Assembly: GCA_963714145.1 (NCBI GenBank) | Contig: OY970235.1 | Coordinates: forward strand, 6,572,001 to 6,636,000 | Origin: JBBWZH01 sp035544115 | Lineage (GTDB): Bacteria > Actinomycetota > Actinomycetes > Mycobacteriales > CADCTP01 | DNA length: 64,000 bases | Direction of reading: 5' to 3' | Shown here: in pieces, positions 54,384-62,602 of the stretch | Position numbering within the stretch: the stretch's first letter is position 1 | Layout: each line of letters begins with the position of its first letter | The notes under the pieces: generated by a model | What the model was told of the DNA's origin: nothing | The model's input: the letters and a program-made list of their open reading frames with translations, nothing else | The model's database searches: none | Translations under genes and position numbers: made by a program

Positions 54384-55437
54384 GTGACCACGCCGGCCGA
54401 GCGTCCCCGCCTCCGGGAGCTCCGGCTCGCCCGCGGCTGGACCCAGGCCGACGTCGCCGAACGCCTCGGCCAGCTCGCCTGGTCCCGCCACCGCGTCCAG
54501 ATCGGCGTCAACGCCAACATGGTGGCCAAGTGGGAACGCGGCGCCAAGGGCGTCAGCGCCCGCTACCGCCGCCTGCTGGCCGACCTCTACCGAGTCGCCG
54601 TTGGCCAGCTCGGTTTACCCGACGCCGAGCCCTCGACCGCCGAGCCCGCTGACCCTGACTCGCTCGTGACGGTGCTCGACAACGCCGTAGAGCTTCTCGA
54701 CCAGCTCGGCGGAGCAGGCCGCAACCTCCGACCCCGGGTACTCGCCGCGCTCACCAGCGAAGCACTGAGCCGCCGCACCCTGCTGAGCATGCTCGATCCC
54801 GGAGCTGACGGCCCGTCTGGTGAAGTCGCCGACCCGGCAGAGCTGGAAGCCTTGGCGGACGGGTACGACGCTGCCTATGCGACGGCGGCACCCGCGACCC
54901 TCATGACCGCCGTCTCCGCACACGTACGGATCGTTGACGACGCTCTGCATGGTCCGCTGTCGACAGGTCGGCGGCAGCTTCCTCTTGCGCAACCGGATGC
55001 GGGTCGCGATCACCGCCGGCCGCCTCGCAGGCAGCCTCGGGAACACCCTCGCCGCTCGCGCGTACTTCGCCCAGGCAGCCGATGACGCCTTCACTCTCGG
55101 CGATCACCTACTCGCCGCCATCGCGATCGGCTATGCCGCCAAACTGGCCTGCAGCCAGGCCCAGCCGGCGGCAGCCCTCGCCCACCTCCGTACGGCCAGC
55201 GCACTCGGTGCGACTGACGCCACGGTCCGGTCGTGGCTCGCGTGCATCGAAGCTACGGCGCATGCCGACAACGGCCACCACTCGGCGGCCCGGGAGGCGC
55301 TGGACCGCGCACACGCCGCCCTGAACGAGGCCACCGGCGGTTGTCCGGTCGCTTGGTTCACCGACCATGACTCCGCACGCCTGGCCGCCGCCGTGAATCA
55401 CGCCCAGCAGCGTGCCGCGGAGTCCGACGCCGCTTAG
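54384..55437 (+). CDS. XRE regulator with TPR-like C-terminus, one frameshift
   Basis: About 350 residues. GTG 54384 has GGAGGGAG upstream. HTH: RLRELRLARGWTQADVAERL and NMVAKWERGAKGVSARYRRL. After RIVDDALHGPLS a shift near 54968 leads to GGSFLLRNRMRVAITAGRLA and helical repeats ending QQRAAESDAA at TAG 55435. It is the main rightward gene of the element and has its own CTGGTCCC sites. Confidence 0.8.
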
Positions 55438-55824
55438 CACCGCCGGCAGCCTCGCCGGCCGGCCTCGCCCGGTGAGGAGTTTCTCTTCTTGGTCGAGTGC
55501 CGGCCCTGCGGGCCGGCCCGCTCGGCCGGTCGCGGCCGCTGCGCGCGGCGCTGGCGCGCCGTGCTCGGACCGCACCGGCCAGCGGACGAGCCCACGGGCC
55601 GGACGGACCAGGAGAAGCCGTCTCCCGAGCTGACGTTGCCGGCTGCCGGGAGCGGCGTCCTTCTCGCCCGAGAGTGGTTCCAGTCGGACGGAGGCTTGTC
55701 AAGGCGGGAAAGCGTGCCTTGACAAGCCTCCGTCCGAACCGAAGATCCGCAGTGGCGAGAACGACGCCGCGGAGTGACGCCGCTCGAAGACGTGACCCGC
55801 GCCCGGCTCGCTTGGAGGACGACC
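55438..55824. other. 387-bp noncoding region with a strong palindrome
   Basis: No gene supported. It holds the 22-bp perfect inverted repeat described separately and GC-rich sequence with CGGCCGGCCTCGCCCGG near 55447. Confidence 0.5.
55684..55737. repeat. Perfect 22-bp inverted repeat
   Basis: TCGGACGGAGGCTTGTCAAGGC (55684-55705) is mirrored without mismatch at 55716-55737 around GGGAAAGCGT. No T-run follows. It may end the regulator transcript or act in replication. Confidence 0.9.
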
Positions 55825-56091
55825 ATGAGGACCACGAGCACGCGGCAGTGCGACGGGCAGCTGTGGCTGACGTTCGAGTGGCCCAAGCCGACCGACCGGG
55901 TGGCAGTTCGCTGCGGCGCCTGTGGTTGGCGCGGTCGCCGGGTTCGACAGGGCGCGGCCGGCCGGCCATGCCCTCAGTGCGCCGGTTCGGTGCGGATCGG
56001 GTTGTGGCCAGACAGCGGCCGGCCGCTGCGTCGCCCAGGGCGGGTCGGCGACGCAGCGGCCGGAAGCGTTCGTCCTCGGCTGGCCGGGTAG
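55825..56091 (+). CDS. Zinc-ribbon protein, copy 2
   Basis: 88 residues, intact. DGQLWLTFEWPKPTDRVAVR is nearly the same as in copy 1 at 49901; CGACGW and CPQCAGSV form the two knuckles, and a Gly/Arg/Ala tail is added. ATG 55825 has GGAGGACG upstream. Copy 1 lies inside the tra-rep operon, this one is alone; function unknown. Confidence 0.75.
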   Translation: MRTTSTRQCDGQLWLTFEWPKPTDRVAVRCGACGWRGRRVRQGAAGRPCPQCAGSVRIGLWPDSGRPLRRPGRVGDAAAGSVRPRLAG

Positions 56092-56094
56092 CTC

Positions 56095-56367
56095 TCAGGT
56101 TTCCAAGGGCTGGCCCTGGTCGTCGTAGCCGGACCGGCCAGCCATCAGCGCGGCGCGGAACGCGGCGAACTCCTCGTCGTCCAGTCCCGGTCCGCGCAGG
56201 TCGTCCAGCGAGGTGACCGGCGGCACCTCCAACCGGTGTAGTTCGATCACGATGGTTGCCGGCAGCCTGGTCCCGTCCGGCGTCTGAACCCACACCACCG
56301 GCTCAGGTCTGCCGGCCGCTGCCGACGCGGCTACCCCGGTAGCCGAGTCACTGTCGCATGTGGACAT
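56095..56367 (-). CDS. Small element protein, hypothetical
   Basis: 90 residues. Begins MSTCDSDSATG; middle part PVVWVQTPDGTRLPATIVIE, and an acidic C-terminal half LDDLRGPGLDDEEFAAFRAA. ATG 56367 has GGAGACGAC upstream. Last gene of the leftward XRE operon, 17 bases after the previous stop. Function unknown. Confidence 0.7.
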   Translation of the reverse strand: MSTCDSDSATGVAASAAAGRPEPVVWVQTPDGTRLPATIVIELHRLEVPPVTSLDDLRGPGLDDEEFAAFRAALMAGRSGYDDQGQPLET

Positions 56368-56384
56368 TTGTCGTCTCCTCTGTG

Positions 56385-56747
56385 TCAGGCGGTTCGCTGC
56401 ACCGGCCGCTCATCGACGGCGCCGGCCTGTTCGTCTGGCAATAGCTGGTCGAGGCGCACGCCCAGCGCCCAGGCCAACGCACGCAGCCGGACCACGTCCA
56501 CCCCATGCGCGCCACGCTCGATCGAACTCACGAAGTTGCGCGACATCCCCGCCCGGGCCGCCAACTGCTCCTGCGACAACTCGCGGTCGATCCGGGTCAG
56601 CTTGATTCGCTTGCCCATCGCCCGCAGAAACAGCCGGTTGTGCGCAGGCGAGATCGGCACCGCCACCGGACCAGAACCAGACCCCACCCCACCCGGCCAC
56701 TCCGAGCGCTGCTCATCCCCAATCCCACTACCTCGCCGTTCACTCAC
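56385..56747 (-). CDS. XRE-family HTH protein 3 of three
   Basis: 120 residues. The HTH is RIKLTRIDRELSQEQLAARA with GMSRNFVSSIERGAHGVDVVRL. GTG 56747 overlaps the stop of the preceding XRE gene (GTGA); an internal ATG before GKRIKLTRID would give a shorter protein of about 77 residues, closer to a bare HTH domain. Part of the five-gene operon. Confidence 0.82.
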   Translation of the reverse strand: MSERRGSGIGDEQRSEWPGGVGSGSGPVAVPISPAHNRLFLRAMGKRIKLTRIDRELSQEQLAARAGMSRNFVSSIERGAHGVDVVRLRALAWALGVRLDQLLPDEQAGAVDERPVQRTA

Positions 56748-57052
56748 AGCCGGCTCACCCCGCTCACCGTGTTTGACGTCCCGTCCACCGACCGGTCAAC
56801 CGCTACGTCGAGCAGATCCAGTTCGGGCACCAGATCAGCCATGCTCATGTCCAGCGCCCGAGCCAGGTAGGCGATCCGAACGAGATCCACGCCGTACCGA
56901 CCGCGCTCGACGCTGCCGACGAACACCTGCGACAGCCCCGCCCGCGCAGCCAACTCCCGCTGCGACCACCGCCGAGCCGTCCGAGCCCGATAGACCCGCA
57001 GACCCAAGGTCCGCAAGTACCGCTGTTCTCCCCTGGTCGACTTGCGCACCAC
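56744..57052 (-). CDS. XRE-family HTH protein 2 of three
   Basis: 102 residues. LGLRVYRARTARRWSQRELA, then AGLSQVFVGSVERGRYGVDLVRI is the HTH. GTG 57052 lies four bases after the preceding stop. The open frame extends to 57139 but overlaps the previous gene. The recognition helix (SQVFVGSVERGR) differs from that of protein 3 (SRNFVSSIERGA), so the DNA targets may differ. Confidence 0.82.
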   Translation of the reverse strand: MVRKSTRGEQRYLRTLGLRVYRARTARRWSQRELAARAGLSQVFVGSVERGRYGVDLVRIAYLARALDMSMADLVPELDLLDVAVDRSVDGTSNTVSGVSRL

Positions 57053-57056
57053 CGCG

Positions 57057-57551
57057 TCACGACCCCGCAACCGGCGCCGGCGATCCACCCGCACCGACCA
57101 CCCACTCGTCCTCGACCAGCAGCGCACCGACCGGCACACTCAGCGCCGCCGCCAACCGCCGCACCATCCGCACCGACGCACGAGGCCTACCCCGCTCCAC
57201 CCCACCCACCCAGCCCGGACCCGTCCCCAGCGTGGCGGCCAACTCCGCCTGCGACAGCCCACACGCCACCCGCGCATCCCGCACGCGCCGTCCGACCAGC
57301 CGGTCGTACTCCTCATCACTGATCGCCAGCCTCGGGACCTCCAACCACCGTTGCCCGGCCGCGCGATCCAGCCGCGTCAGCAGCTCCCGCACATCCAGCC
57401 GCCGGACCGCGATGTAGTCGCCATCGCTGGAACACACCTCAGCCGCCACCCGGCTCACGCAGTCCACCGCCGCCCGATCCAGACCCAGCACCCCGTAGAA
57501 CGCCAACAGCTCCCGCGGCTCCTCGTCCTCCACACCCGCCACCAGCCTCAC
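57057..57551 (-). CDS. XRE-family HTH protein 1 of three, with N-terminal domain
   Basis: 164 residues. The first 80 form an unrecognised domain (EEPRELLAFYGVLGLDRAAV, GDYIAVRRLDVRELLTRLDR); the HTH at the C-terminus is RVRDARVACGLSQAELAATL with GTGPGWVGGVERGRPRASVR. GTG 57551 overlaps the stop of the preceding gene (GTGA). Confidence 0.82.
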   Translation of the reverse strand: MRLVAGVEDEEPRELLAFYGVLGLDRAAVDCVSRVAAEVCSSDGDYIAVRRLDVRELLTRLDRAAGQRWLEVPRLAISDEEYDRLVGRRVRDARVACGLSQAELAATLGTGPGWVGGVERGRPRASVRMVRRLAAALSVPVGALLVEDEWVVGAGGSPAPVAGS

Positions 57552-58084
57552 GACACATCACCCCGCTCCGGCTCGACCGGCGGCACCAGCAACGCCGTGT
57601 AGACCTGAGCCGTCGTCACGTCGGAGCGGCAGACCGCGCCAAGGAGCGCGAATGCGAGTTCGTCGCCCGCTTCCTCGCTGAACCAGCGCGCGGCGGCATC
57701 CACCACGGCCATCCGCTGCACGCCGGACAATCGCGGCTCCCGCTCACCCAGCACGGCGGTAGCCGCGAGTCGCTGTTTCGCGCCGACTCCGCCCAGCTCC
57801 CGGGCCATGCAGCTCATCGCGCCGATGTCACCCATCGCCGCCGCGGCAGCCTCCAGCGATCGGGCCAACACGCGGTCCGACGGCTCGCGGTCCGCGATGG
57901 ACTGTTGTCGGGCGTCCAGCACGTGCGCCAGCCAGTGGGCACGGGACGCCGGCATGCGCAGCACCAGTTCGGGCACCGCGGCCTTCGCGTGTCGCGGCCG
58001 CACCGTGCCGCCCGACTCGACCACCTCGCCGCCGTCCAGGACGAGGCGAAAGGGTCGCTGCATGGGGTCGGTAGGGTCGTTCAT
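57548..58084 (-). CDS. Element protein heading the XRE operon
   Basis: 178 residues. Contains FRLVLDGGEVVESGGTVRPR and a helical middle (SRAHWLAHVLDARQQSIADR, EAAAAAMGDIGAMSCMAREL) and ends VEPERGDVS. No known motif. ATG 58084 has GGAGACC upstream. It stands between attR and three coupled XRE genes. Function unknown. Confidence 0.75.
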   Translation of the reverse strand: MNDPTDPMQRPFRLVLDGGEVVESGGTVRPRHAKAAVPELVLRMPASRAHWLAHVLDARQQSIADREPSDRVLARSLEAAAAAMGDIGAMSCMARELGGVGAKQRLAATAVLGEREPRLSGVQRMAVVDAAARWFSEEAGDELAFALLGAVCRSDVTTAQVYTALLVPPVEPERGDVS

Positions 58085-58218
58085 ACGGTCTCCGCCCTTC
58101 TTGCCAAGGGTGGTGGCCCAGGCCCCGGTAGGTGCTCCAACACCCGCCGGGGCCGACCACGTGATTGCTCTACCGGCACCATCCGACCGCACCGGACCGC
58201 CGCCAGGAAGGTCCCAAA

Positions 58219-58260
58219 CTGGTCAGCCGAACGACCGGACACGTGTCCCCGCCTGGTCCC
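58219..58260. promoter_or_regulatory. CTGGTCAG and CTGGTCCC sites upstream of the XRE operon
   Basis: CTGGTCAG (58219-58226) and CTGGTCCC (58253-58260), same orientation, 135-176 bases upstream of the first operon gene. Weaker than the two other arrays. Confidence 0.4.
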
Positions 58261-58273
58261 GGCCCGCGCTGCT

Positions 58274-58294
58274 GTACAGCAGCGAAGTACAGCA
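58274..58294. promoter_or_regulatory. Candidate integrase arm site (attR side)
   Basis: GTACAGCAGCGAAGTACAGC followed by A; same as the attL-side site at 47034 except for one missing T. Two GTACAGC copies 13 bases apart. Confidence 0.55.
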
Positions 58295-58379
58295 ACCGCA
58301 CCGGCCTGAGCCGGCGGGACGTGACCCAGGTCGCCCGTCTGACCTCGGTATCGACCGTTGCCGACCGCGCTGCGTCAAA

Positions 58380-58430
58380 TTCGGGACGAAGAGGCCGTGG
58401 GTTCAAATCCCGCCACCCCGACCAGGTCAG
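58380..58430. other. attR, second copy of the tRNA-Pro 3' end
   Basis: Same 51 bases as 46940-46990. The upstream 5' half of a tRNA is absent here, so this is not a functional tRNA. Confidence 0.95.
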
Positions 58431-58462
58431 CGGGGGGTGCCTGAAGGTCTGGCACCCCCCGC
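58430..58462. terminator. Hairpin after attR, likely original tRNA-Pro terminator
   Basis: GCGGGGGGTGCC pairs with GGCACCCCCCGC around TGAAGGTCT. It would have terminated tRNA-Pro before integration. Confidence 0.75.
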
Positions 58463-58573
58463 TGCGGGACAAACTGCCGGACATCCGCCGCTGGTCGGCG
58501 AAGATTTCATCCGTCGTTGTCGGGCTGACGGCCGGGTCACCGGCCGCGGGTGGCGGTACCGGGCCGGGTCGCT

Positions 58574-59974
58574 TCAGTGGTGGAAGCCCGTGCCGCCATC
58601 GGCGGCGCGCAGCGGGCCGGGTTGGGCGCCGAGTTCGGGAAGTAGCCGGCGGAGGTCGGCCAGCAGCAGGTCGGCGAGGTCGTGGGTGAAGCCGTTGCGG
58701 ACCACGATCCGCAGCACGGCCAGGTCGGTGCGGTTGGCGGGAAACACATAGGCCGGCACCTGCCAGCCCCGCTCGCGCAGCCGCCGCGACACGTCGAAGA
58801 CGTCGAAGGCACTGACCTGGTCGGTGGTGGTGAACGCGAAGACGGGTAGCTCGTCGCCGCGGGTGATGAGCTGGAACGGGCCCAGGTCGGCGATCTGCCC
58901 GGACAGGTAGGTGGCCACGTCGCGGGAGGCCTGCTGGACCGCGCGGAAGCCGGCGCGGCCGAGCCGGACGAACGTGTAGTACTGGGCCACGACCTCGGCC
59001 CCGGGGCGGGAGAAGTTCAACGCGAAGGTCGGCATGTCGCCGCCCAGGTAGTTCACGTTGAAGATCAGCTCCTCGGGCAGGTTCTGCCGCTGCCGCCAGA
59101 GCACCCAGCCCACACCGGGATAGACCAGGCCGTACTTGTGCCCGGAGGTGTTGATCGAGGCGACCCGCCGGAGCCGGAAGTCCCAGACCAGATCCGGGTC
59201 GAGGAACGGGGCGACCATCGCCCCGGACGCGCCGTCCACGTGCAGCGGGATGTCCAGCCCGGTGCGGTCCCGCAGCCGGTCCAGCGCCGCCGCGATCCCG
59301 GCGACCGGTTCGTAGCTGCCGTCGAAGGTGGAGCCCAGCACGGTCACCACGCCGATGGTGTTCTCGTCGCAGCGGGCCGCCGCCTCGTCCGCGGTCAGGT
59401 GCAGGCGGTCACCGTCCATCGGGACGAGTCGGGGCTCGACCTCCCAGTAGTTGCAGAACTTCTCCCAGCAGACCTGCACGTTGATCCCCATCACCAGGTT
59501 CGGCCGGGCCGTGCGCCCGGCCGGCTGGTTGCCGGCCCAGCGGCGTTTGAGCGCCAGCCCGGCCAGCATGCAGGCCTCGCTGGACCCGGTGGTCGAGCAG
59601 CCGATGACAGCCGCCGGGTCGGGGGCGTGCCAGAGGTCGGCCAGGATGTTCACGCAGCGGCGCTCGAACTCTGCCGTCTGCGGGTACTCATCCTTGTCGA
59701 TCATGTTCTTGTCGACGCATTCGGCCATCAGCAGGGTCGCCTGCGGCTCCATCCAGGTGGTGACGAAGGTGGCCAGGTTCAGCCGGGCGTTGCCGTCGAG
59801 CATCAGCTCGTCGTGCACGAGCTGCCAGGCGGTGTCGGCCGGCACCGGCTCGTCGCCGAGCGCGTGCAGCGGCAGCGCCACCTCCTGCGCGAGCGCCGGG
59901 TTCGCCACCGTGGCGAACGGGTTCCCACCGCGGCCGATCCCGCGTGACTGCGGCGCCTGACCGGAATGCAGCAC
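58574..59974 (-). CDS. gad: Glutamate decarboxylase
   Basis: 466 residues, the length of E. coli GadA/B. PLP enzyme turning glutamate into GABA with proton uptake. Motifs: GSSEACMLAGLALKRRW near residue 130, PLHVDGASGAMVAPFLDP (Asp contacting PLP), SINTSGHKYGLVYPGVGW with the PLP lysine near residue 275, and LNFSRPGAEVVAQYYTF. GTG 59974 is used; AAGGAGG lies upstream. No antiporter gene is seen beside it. Confidence 0.95.
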   Translation of the reverse strand: MLHSGQAPQSRGIGRGGNPFATVANPALAQEVALPLHALGDEPVPADTAWQLVHDELMLDGNARLNLATFVTTWMEPQATLLMAECVDKNMIDKDEYPQTAEFERRCVNILADLWHAPDPAAVIGCSTTGSSEACMLAGLALKRRWAGNQPAGRTARPNLVMGINVQVCWEKFCNYWEVEPRLVPMDGDRLHLTADEAAARCDENTIGVVTVLGSTFDGSYEPVAGIAAALDRLRDRTGLDIPLHVDGASGAMVAPFLDPDLVWDFRLRRVASINTSGHKYGLVYPGVGWVLWRQRQNLPEELIFNVNYLGGDMPTFALNFSRPGAEVVAQYYTFVRLGRAGFRAVQQASRDVATYLSGQIADLGPFQLITRGDELPVFAFTTTDQVSAFDVFDVSRRLRERGWQVPAYVFPANRTDLAVLRIVVRNGFTHDLADLLLADLRRLLPELGAQPGPLRAADGGTGFHH

Positions 59975-60251
59975 GATCGTCCCCACCTCCTTCGCGCACC
60001 GAGCAGCCGACGCCGTACCCGGCCGGCCCAGCCACGCCGACCGACGCCGACGATTGAACTCCGCCCCCGGCCGCCTCCGCCGGCCGGCCCGCCCGCGCGG
60101 CAAAGGTGCGGGAGGCAGCTGGCCGGTGCGAGCAGCGGAGGGCGCGACTCGCGGGGCTCAACGGCCGGCGACCCGTACCCTTCGGCGCAGTTGCGCACGG
60201 CCTGGACTGTCCACACCGTCGCCGCGCTCCTTGCTTGCAGAAGGGACTGCG

Positions 60252-60656
60252 ATGGATCCGGACATGCGGACCAGGGTCGCGATCGAGAAACACTGGCGGG
60301 CATCGGAGAGCGGGGACATCGAGGCCGAGCACGCCATCTACGCCGCGGACGCGGTCCTCGACTATCCCCAGTCGGGGGAACGGTTCCGGGGCCGCGCGAC
60401 GATTTCGGCGCAGCGCGGCGGGCACCCTGCCGATCGGCACTTCACCGTCCTGCGCATCCTCGGCGGCGGGAACCTGTGGGTGAGCGAGTGTGTCATCACG
60501 TACGACGGGGCACCCACCTACTCGGTGAGCGTCATGCAGTTCGTCCAGGACCACGTGGTGCACGAGACCCAGTACTTCGCGGACCCCTTCGCGGCGCCGG
60601 CATGGCGCACAGCGCTCGCCGAGCCGATGCCAGGCAGGGACATCACCACGGCCTGA
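60252..60656 (+). CDS. NTF2/SnoaL-like protein
   Basis: 134 residues. Cone-like fold pattern: IEKHWRASESGDIEAEHAIY, AVLDYPQSGERFRGRATISA and HVVHETQYFADPFAAPAWR. ATG 60252 has AGAAGGGA upstream. No catalytic group is certain; many such proteins are polyketide cyclase or steroid isomerase relatives. Divergent from gad. Confidence 0.8.
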   Translation: MDPDMRTRVAIEKHWRASESGDIEAEHAIYAADAVLDYPQSGERFRGRATISAQRGGHPADRHFTVLRILGGGNLWVSECVITYDGAPTYSVSVMQFVQDHVVHETQYFADPFAAPAWRTALAEPMPGRDITTA

Positions 60657-60744
60657 CCACTCCCGCCGCCTTGACTGGTACAGGCGGGGGGCCGCGGCAA
60701 CGCCGAGCAACTGGCACGGCGCACGATTCGGCGGCGCTTCCTCG

Positions 60745-60810
60745 CTGCGGCATGCTGCTGTGCGGTACGGCATGCTGCTGTGCGGTACGGCATGCTGCTG
60801 TGCGGTACGG
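60745..60810. repeat. 20-bp tandem repeats
   Basis: TGCGGTACGGCATGCTGCTG occurs twice in full (60761-60780, 60781-60800) with partial units on both sides. The related CTGCTGTGCGGTA recurs at about 62467. Confidence 0.85.
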
Positions 60811-60873
60811 CCCGGTGGACCGCGCGACTTCCGCGCTGCCGTGCCGGGCGCCTTGGACGGCTGGAGGACGACG

Positions 60874-61287
60874 GTGGTCACGACGCGGGAGGCGGCGCAG
60901 CGGTTCGCGCGGACCTGGGAGGCGTGCTGGGGCCGGGGCGAGGCCGACCCGCTGGCCGACCTGTACGCGCCGGACTGCGTGCACCGGTCGGCGCCGTTCC
61001 GCCCGGTCCATCGGGGCCGGGCCGGTGTGCTGGAGTACGCCCGGTGGGCGTTCGGCCAGGAGCGGGCGGTCGAGGTCCGGTTCGGGCCGCCGGCGGTGGG
61101 CGGCGACCGGGCGGTGGTCGAGTTCTGGGCGACCCAGGTCGAGGCGGACGGCGGCAAGCCGGTCACGATCGCCGGGTGCGTCTGGGTCCGGTTCAACCCC
61201 GACGGCCTCGCGGTGGAGACCCGGGACTACTGGCACGTCACCGACGGGCACCGCCGCCCGGAAAGCGCGCTGTTCCTGGGTGGCTGA
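60874..61287 (+). CDS. NTF2/SnoaL-like protein
   Basis: 137 residues. EAAQRFARTWEACWGRGEAD, LYAPDCVHRSAPFRPVHRGR and ETRDYWHVTDGH follow the NTF2 pattern. GTG 60874 has GGAGGACG upstream. It resembles the protein at 60252 in fold but not closely in sequence. Function unknown. Confidence 0.8.
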   Translation: MVTTREAAQRFARTWEACWGRGEADPLADLYAPDCVHRSAPFRPVHRGRAGVLEYARWAFGQERAVEVRFGPPAVGGDRAVVEFWATQVEADGGKPVTIAGCVWVRFNPDGLAVETRDYWHVTDGHRRPESALFLGG

Positions 61288-61412
61288 CCCGGCCCGGCCC
61301 GCAGCCGCCCGGGACGGGACCCAGGCCGTTCTCCGGGATACCCGGGCATCGAGGTGTCCGCGCTACCGGACGTGATCGCCGGCTGCGAGGATTGCCTGAC
61401 GATCGGGGGAAG

Positions 61413-62465
61413 GTGGAGCCGGTGCTACCTCGACAACGTCGCGTTCGTGCGCCCGAACCGGTGACACTGCCGGAGCTTCGGCTGGACGACTGGCGCGCGA
61501 CCAAGGACACCCTGCACCTGTACACCCAGATCATCGGCAAGATCCGGCTGGCGACCACGGCACCGCGCAACCACTGGTGGAACGTCCCGTTGTACGTCGA
61601 TGTCCGCGGTCTCGCGACGCGGCGCCTGCACCATCGCGGCACGACGTTCGATATCACCATCGACTTCGTCGAGCACGCCCTGGTCGTGCGGACCGGCGAC
61701 GGCCGTACGAGGTCGTTCGAACTCGGCGACGGGTTGCCGGTCGCCGAGTTCGATGCCCGCATCCACGCGTTGCTCGGCGAACTCGACATCGACGTCGAGA
61801 TCAGGGAAGAGCCGTTCGGTGTCCCGATGACAACGCCATTCGCCCAGGACTTCGAGCATGCGTCGTGGGATCGTGCGGCCATCGCGCGATTCAGCCGGAT
61901 CCTGGACTGGTCGGACTCGGTCTTCGAGGAGTTCAGCGGGTGGTTCAACGGCAAGACCAGCCCGGTGCACTTCTTCTGGCACAGCTTCGACCTTGCGGTG
62001 ACCCGGTTCTCGGGCCGGCCAGGCGTGCCGATCGATGCCGATCCCGTCACCCGGGAGGCCTACTCGCACGAGGTCATCTCGTTCGGATTCTGGCCCGGCG
62101 ACGACCGGGTCGGTGACGCCGCCTACTACTCCTACACCGCCCCGGAACCCGCCGGGCTACGCGACCAGCCGCTGTCGGCCGGCAGCTGGATCGAATGGGC
62201 CGCCGGCTCGTTGGCGGTCCTCCCCTACGAGACGGTCCGCACCGCCCGCTCCCCCGCAGCGACCCTGCTTGCGTTCTGCCATAGCGCCTACGAGGCCGGC
62301 GCCCGCCTCGCCGACTGGGACACCACCGGCTTCGAATCGACCTGGTGCCCCACCCCGACCCAACTCCACCAGCTGCACGCCACCGCCACCGCCACCGCCG
62401 ACTTCGGCCGCACCGACGAACCTCCCCCGGGCACCCCGGATGCCGCATCGAGGACGACGCGGTAG
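61413..62465 (+). CDS. DUF5996-like protein
   Basis: 350 residues. Conserved pieces: TKDTLHLYTQIIGKIRLATT, NHWWNVPLYVDVRGL, FDITIDFVEHALVV, SPVHFFWHSFDLAVTRFSGR and SHEVISFGFWPGD. I recall these in DUF5996 proteins; no activity is established. GTG 61413 has GGGGGAA upstream; GTG 61422 is an alternative. Confidence 0.85.
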   Translation: MEPVLPRQRRVRAPEPVTLPELRLDDWRATKDTLHLYTQIIGKIRLATTAPRNHWWNVPLYVDVRGLATRRLHHRGTTFDITIDFVEHALVVRTGDGRTRSFELGDGLPVAEFDARIHALLGELDIDVEIREEPFGVPMTTPFAQDFEHASWDRAAIARFSRILDWSDSVFEEFSGWFNGKTSPVHFFWHSFDLAVTRFSGRPGVPIDADPVTREAYSHEVISFGFWPGDDRVGDAAYYSYTAPEPAGLRDQPLSAGSWIEWAAGSLAVLPYETVRTARSPAATLLAFCHSAYEAGARLADWDTTGFESTWCPTPTQLHQLHATATATADFGRTDEPPPGTPDAASRTTR

Positions 62466-62602
62466 CTGCTGTGCGGTAGCGGCGGTGCGAGTGCCGAGGT
62501 GGTCCGCGGTCGCCGTCCAGTCGGTGTCCCGTACGTGTCCAGTCGGCAGCACGAGCCTTCGCCTGTCCCGGATCCGCCGGGCGAGAGACGAAGGGAAATC
62601 CT

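Noticed and set aside
58380..58430. Second tRNA-Pro gene
   Set aside because: Only the 3' half is present; the acceptor 5' strand and D-arm are missing, so it is attR.
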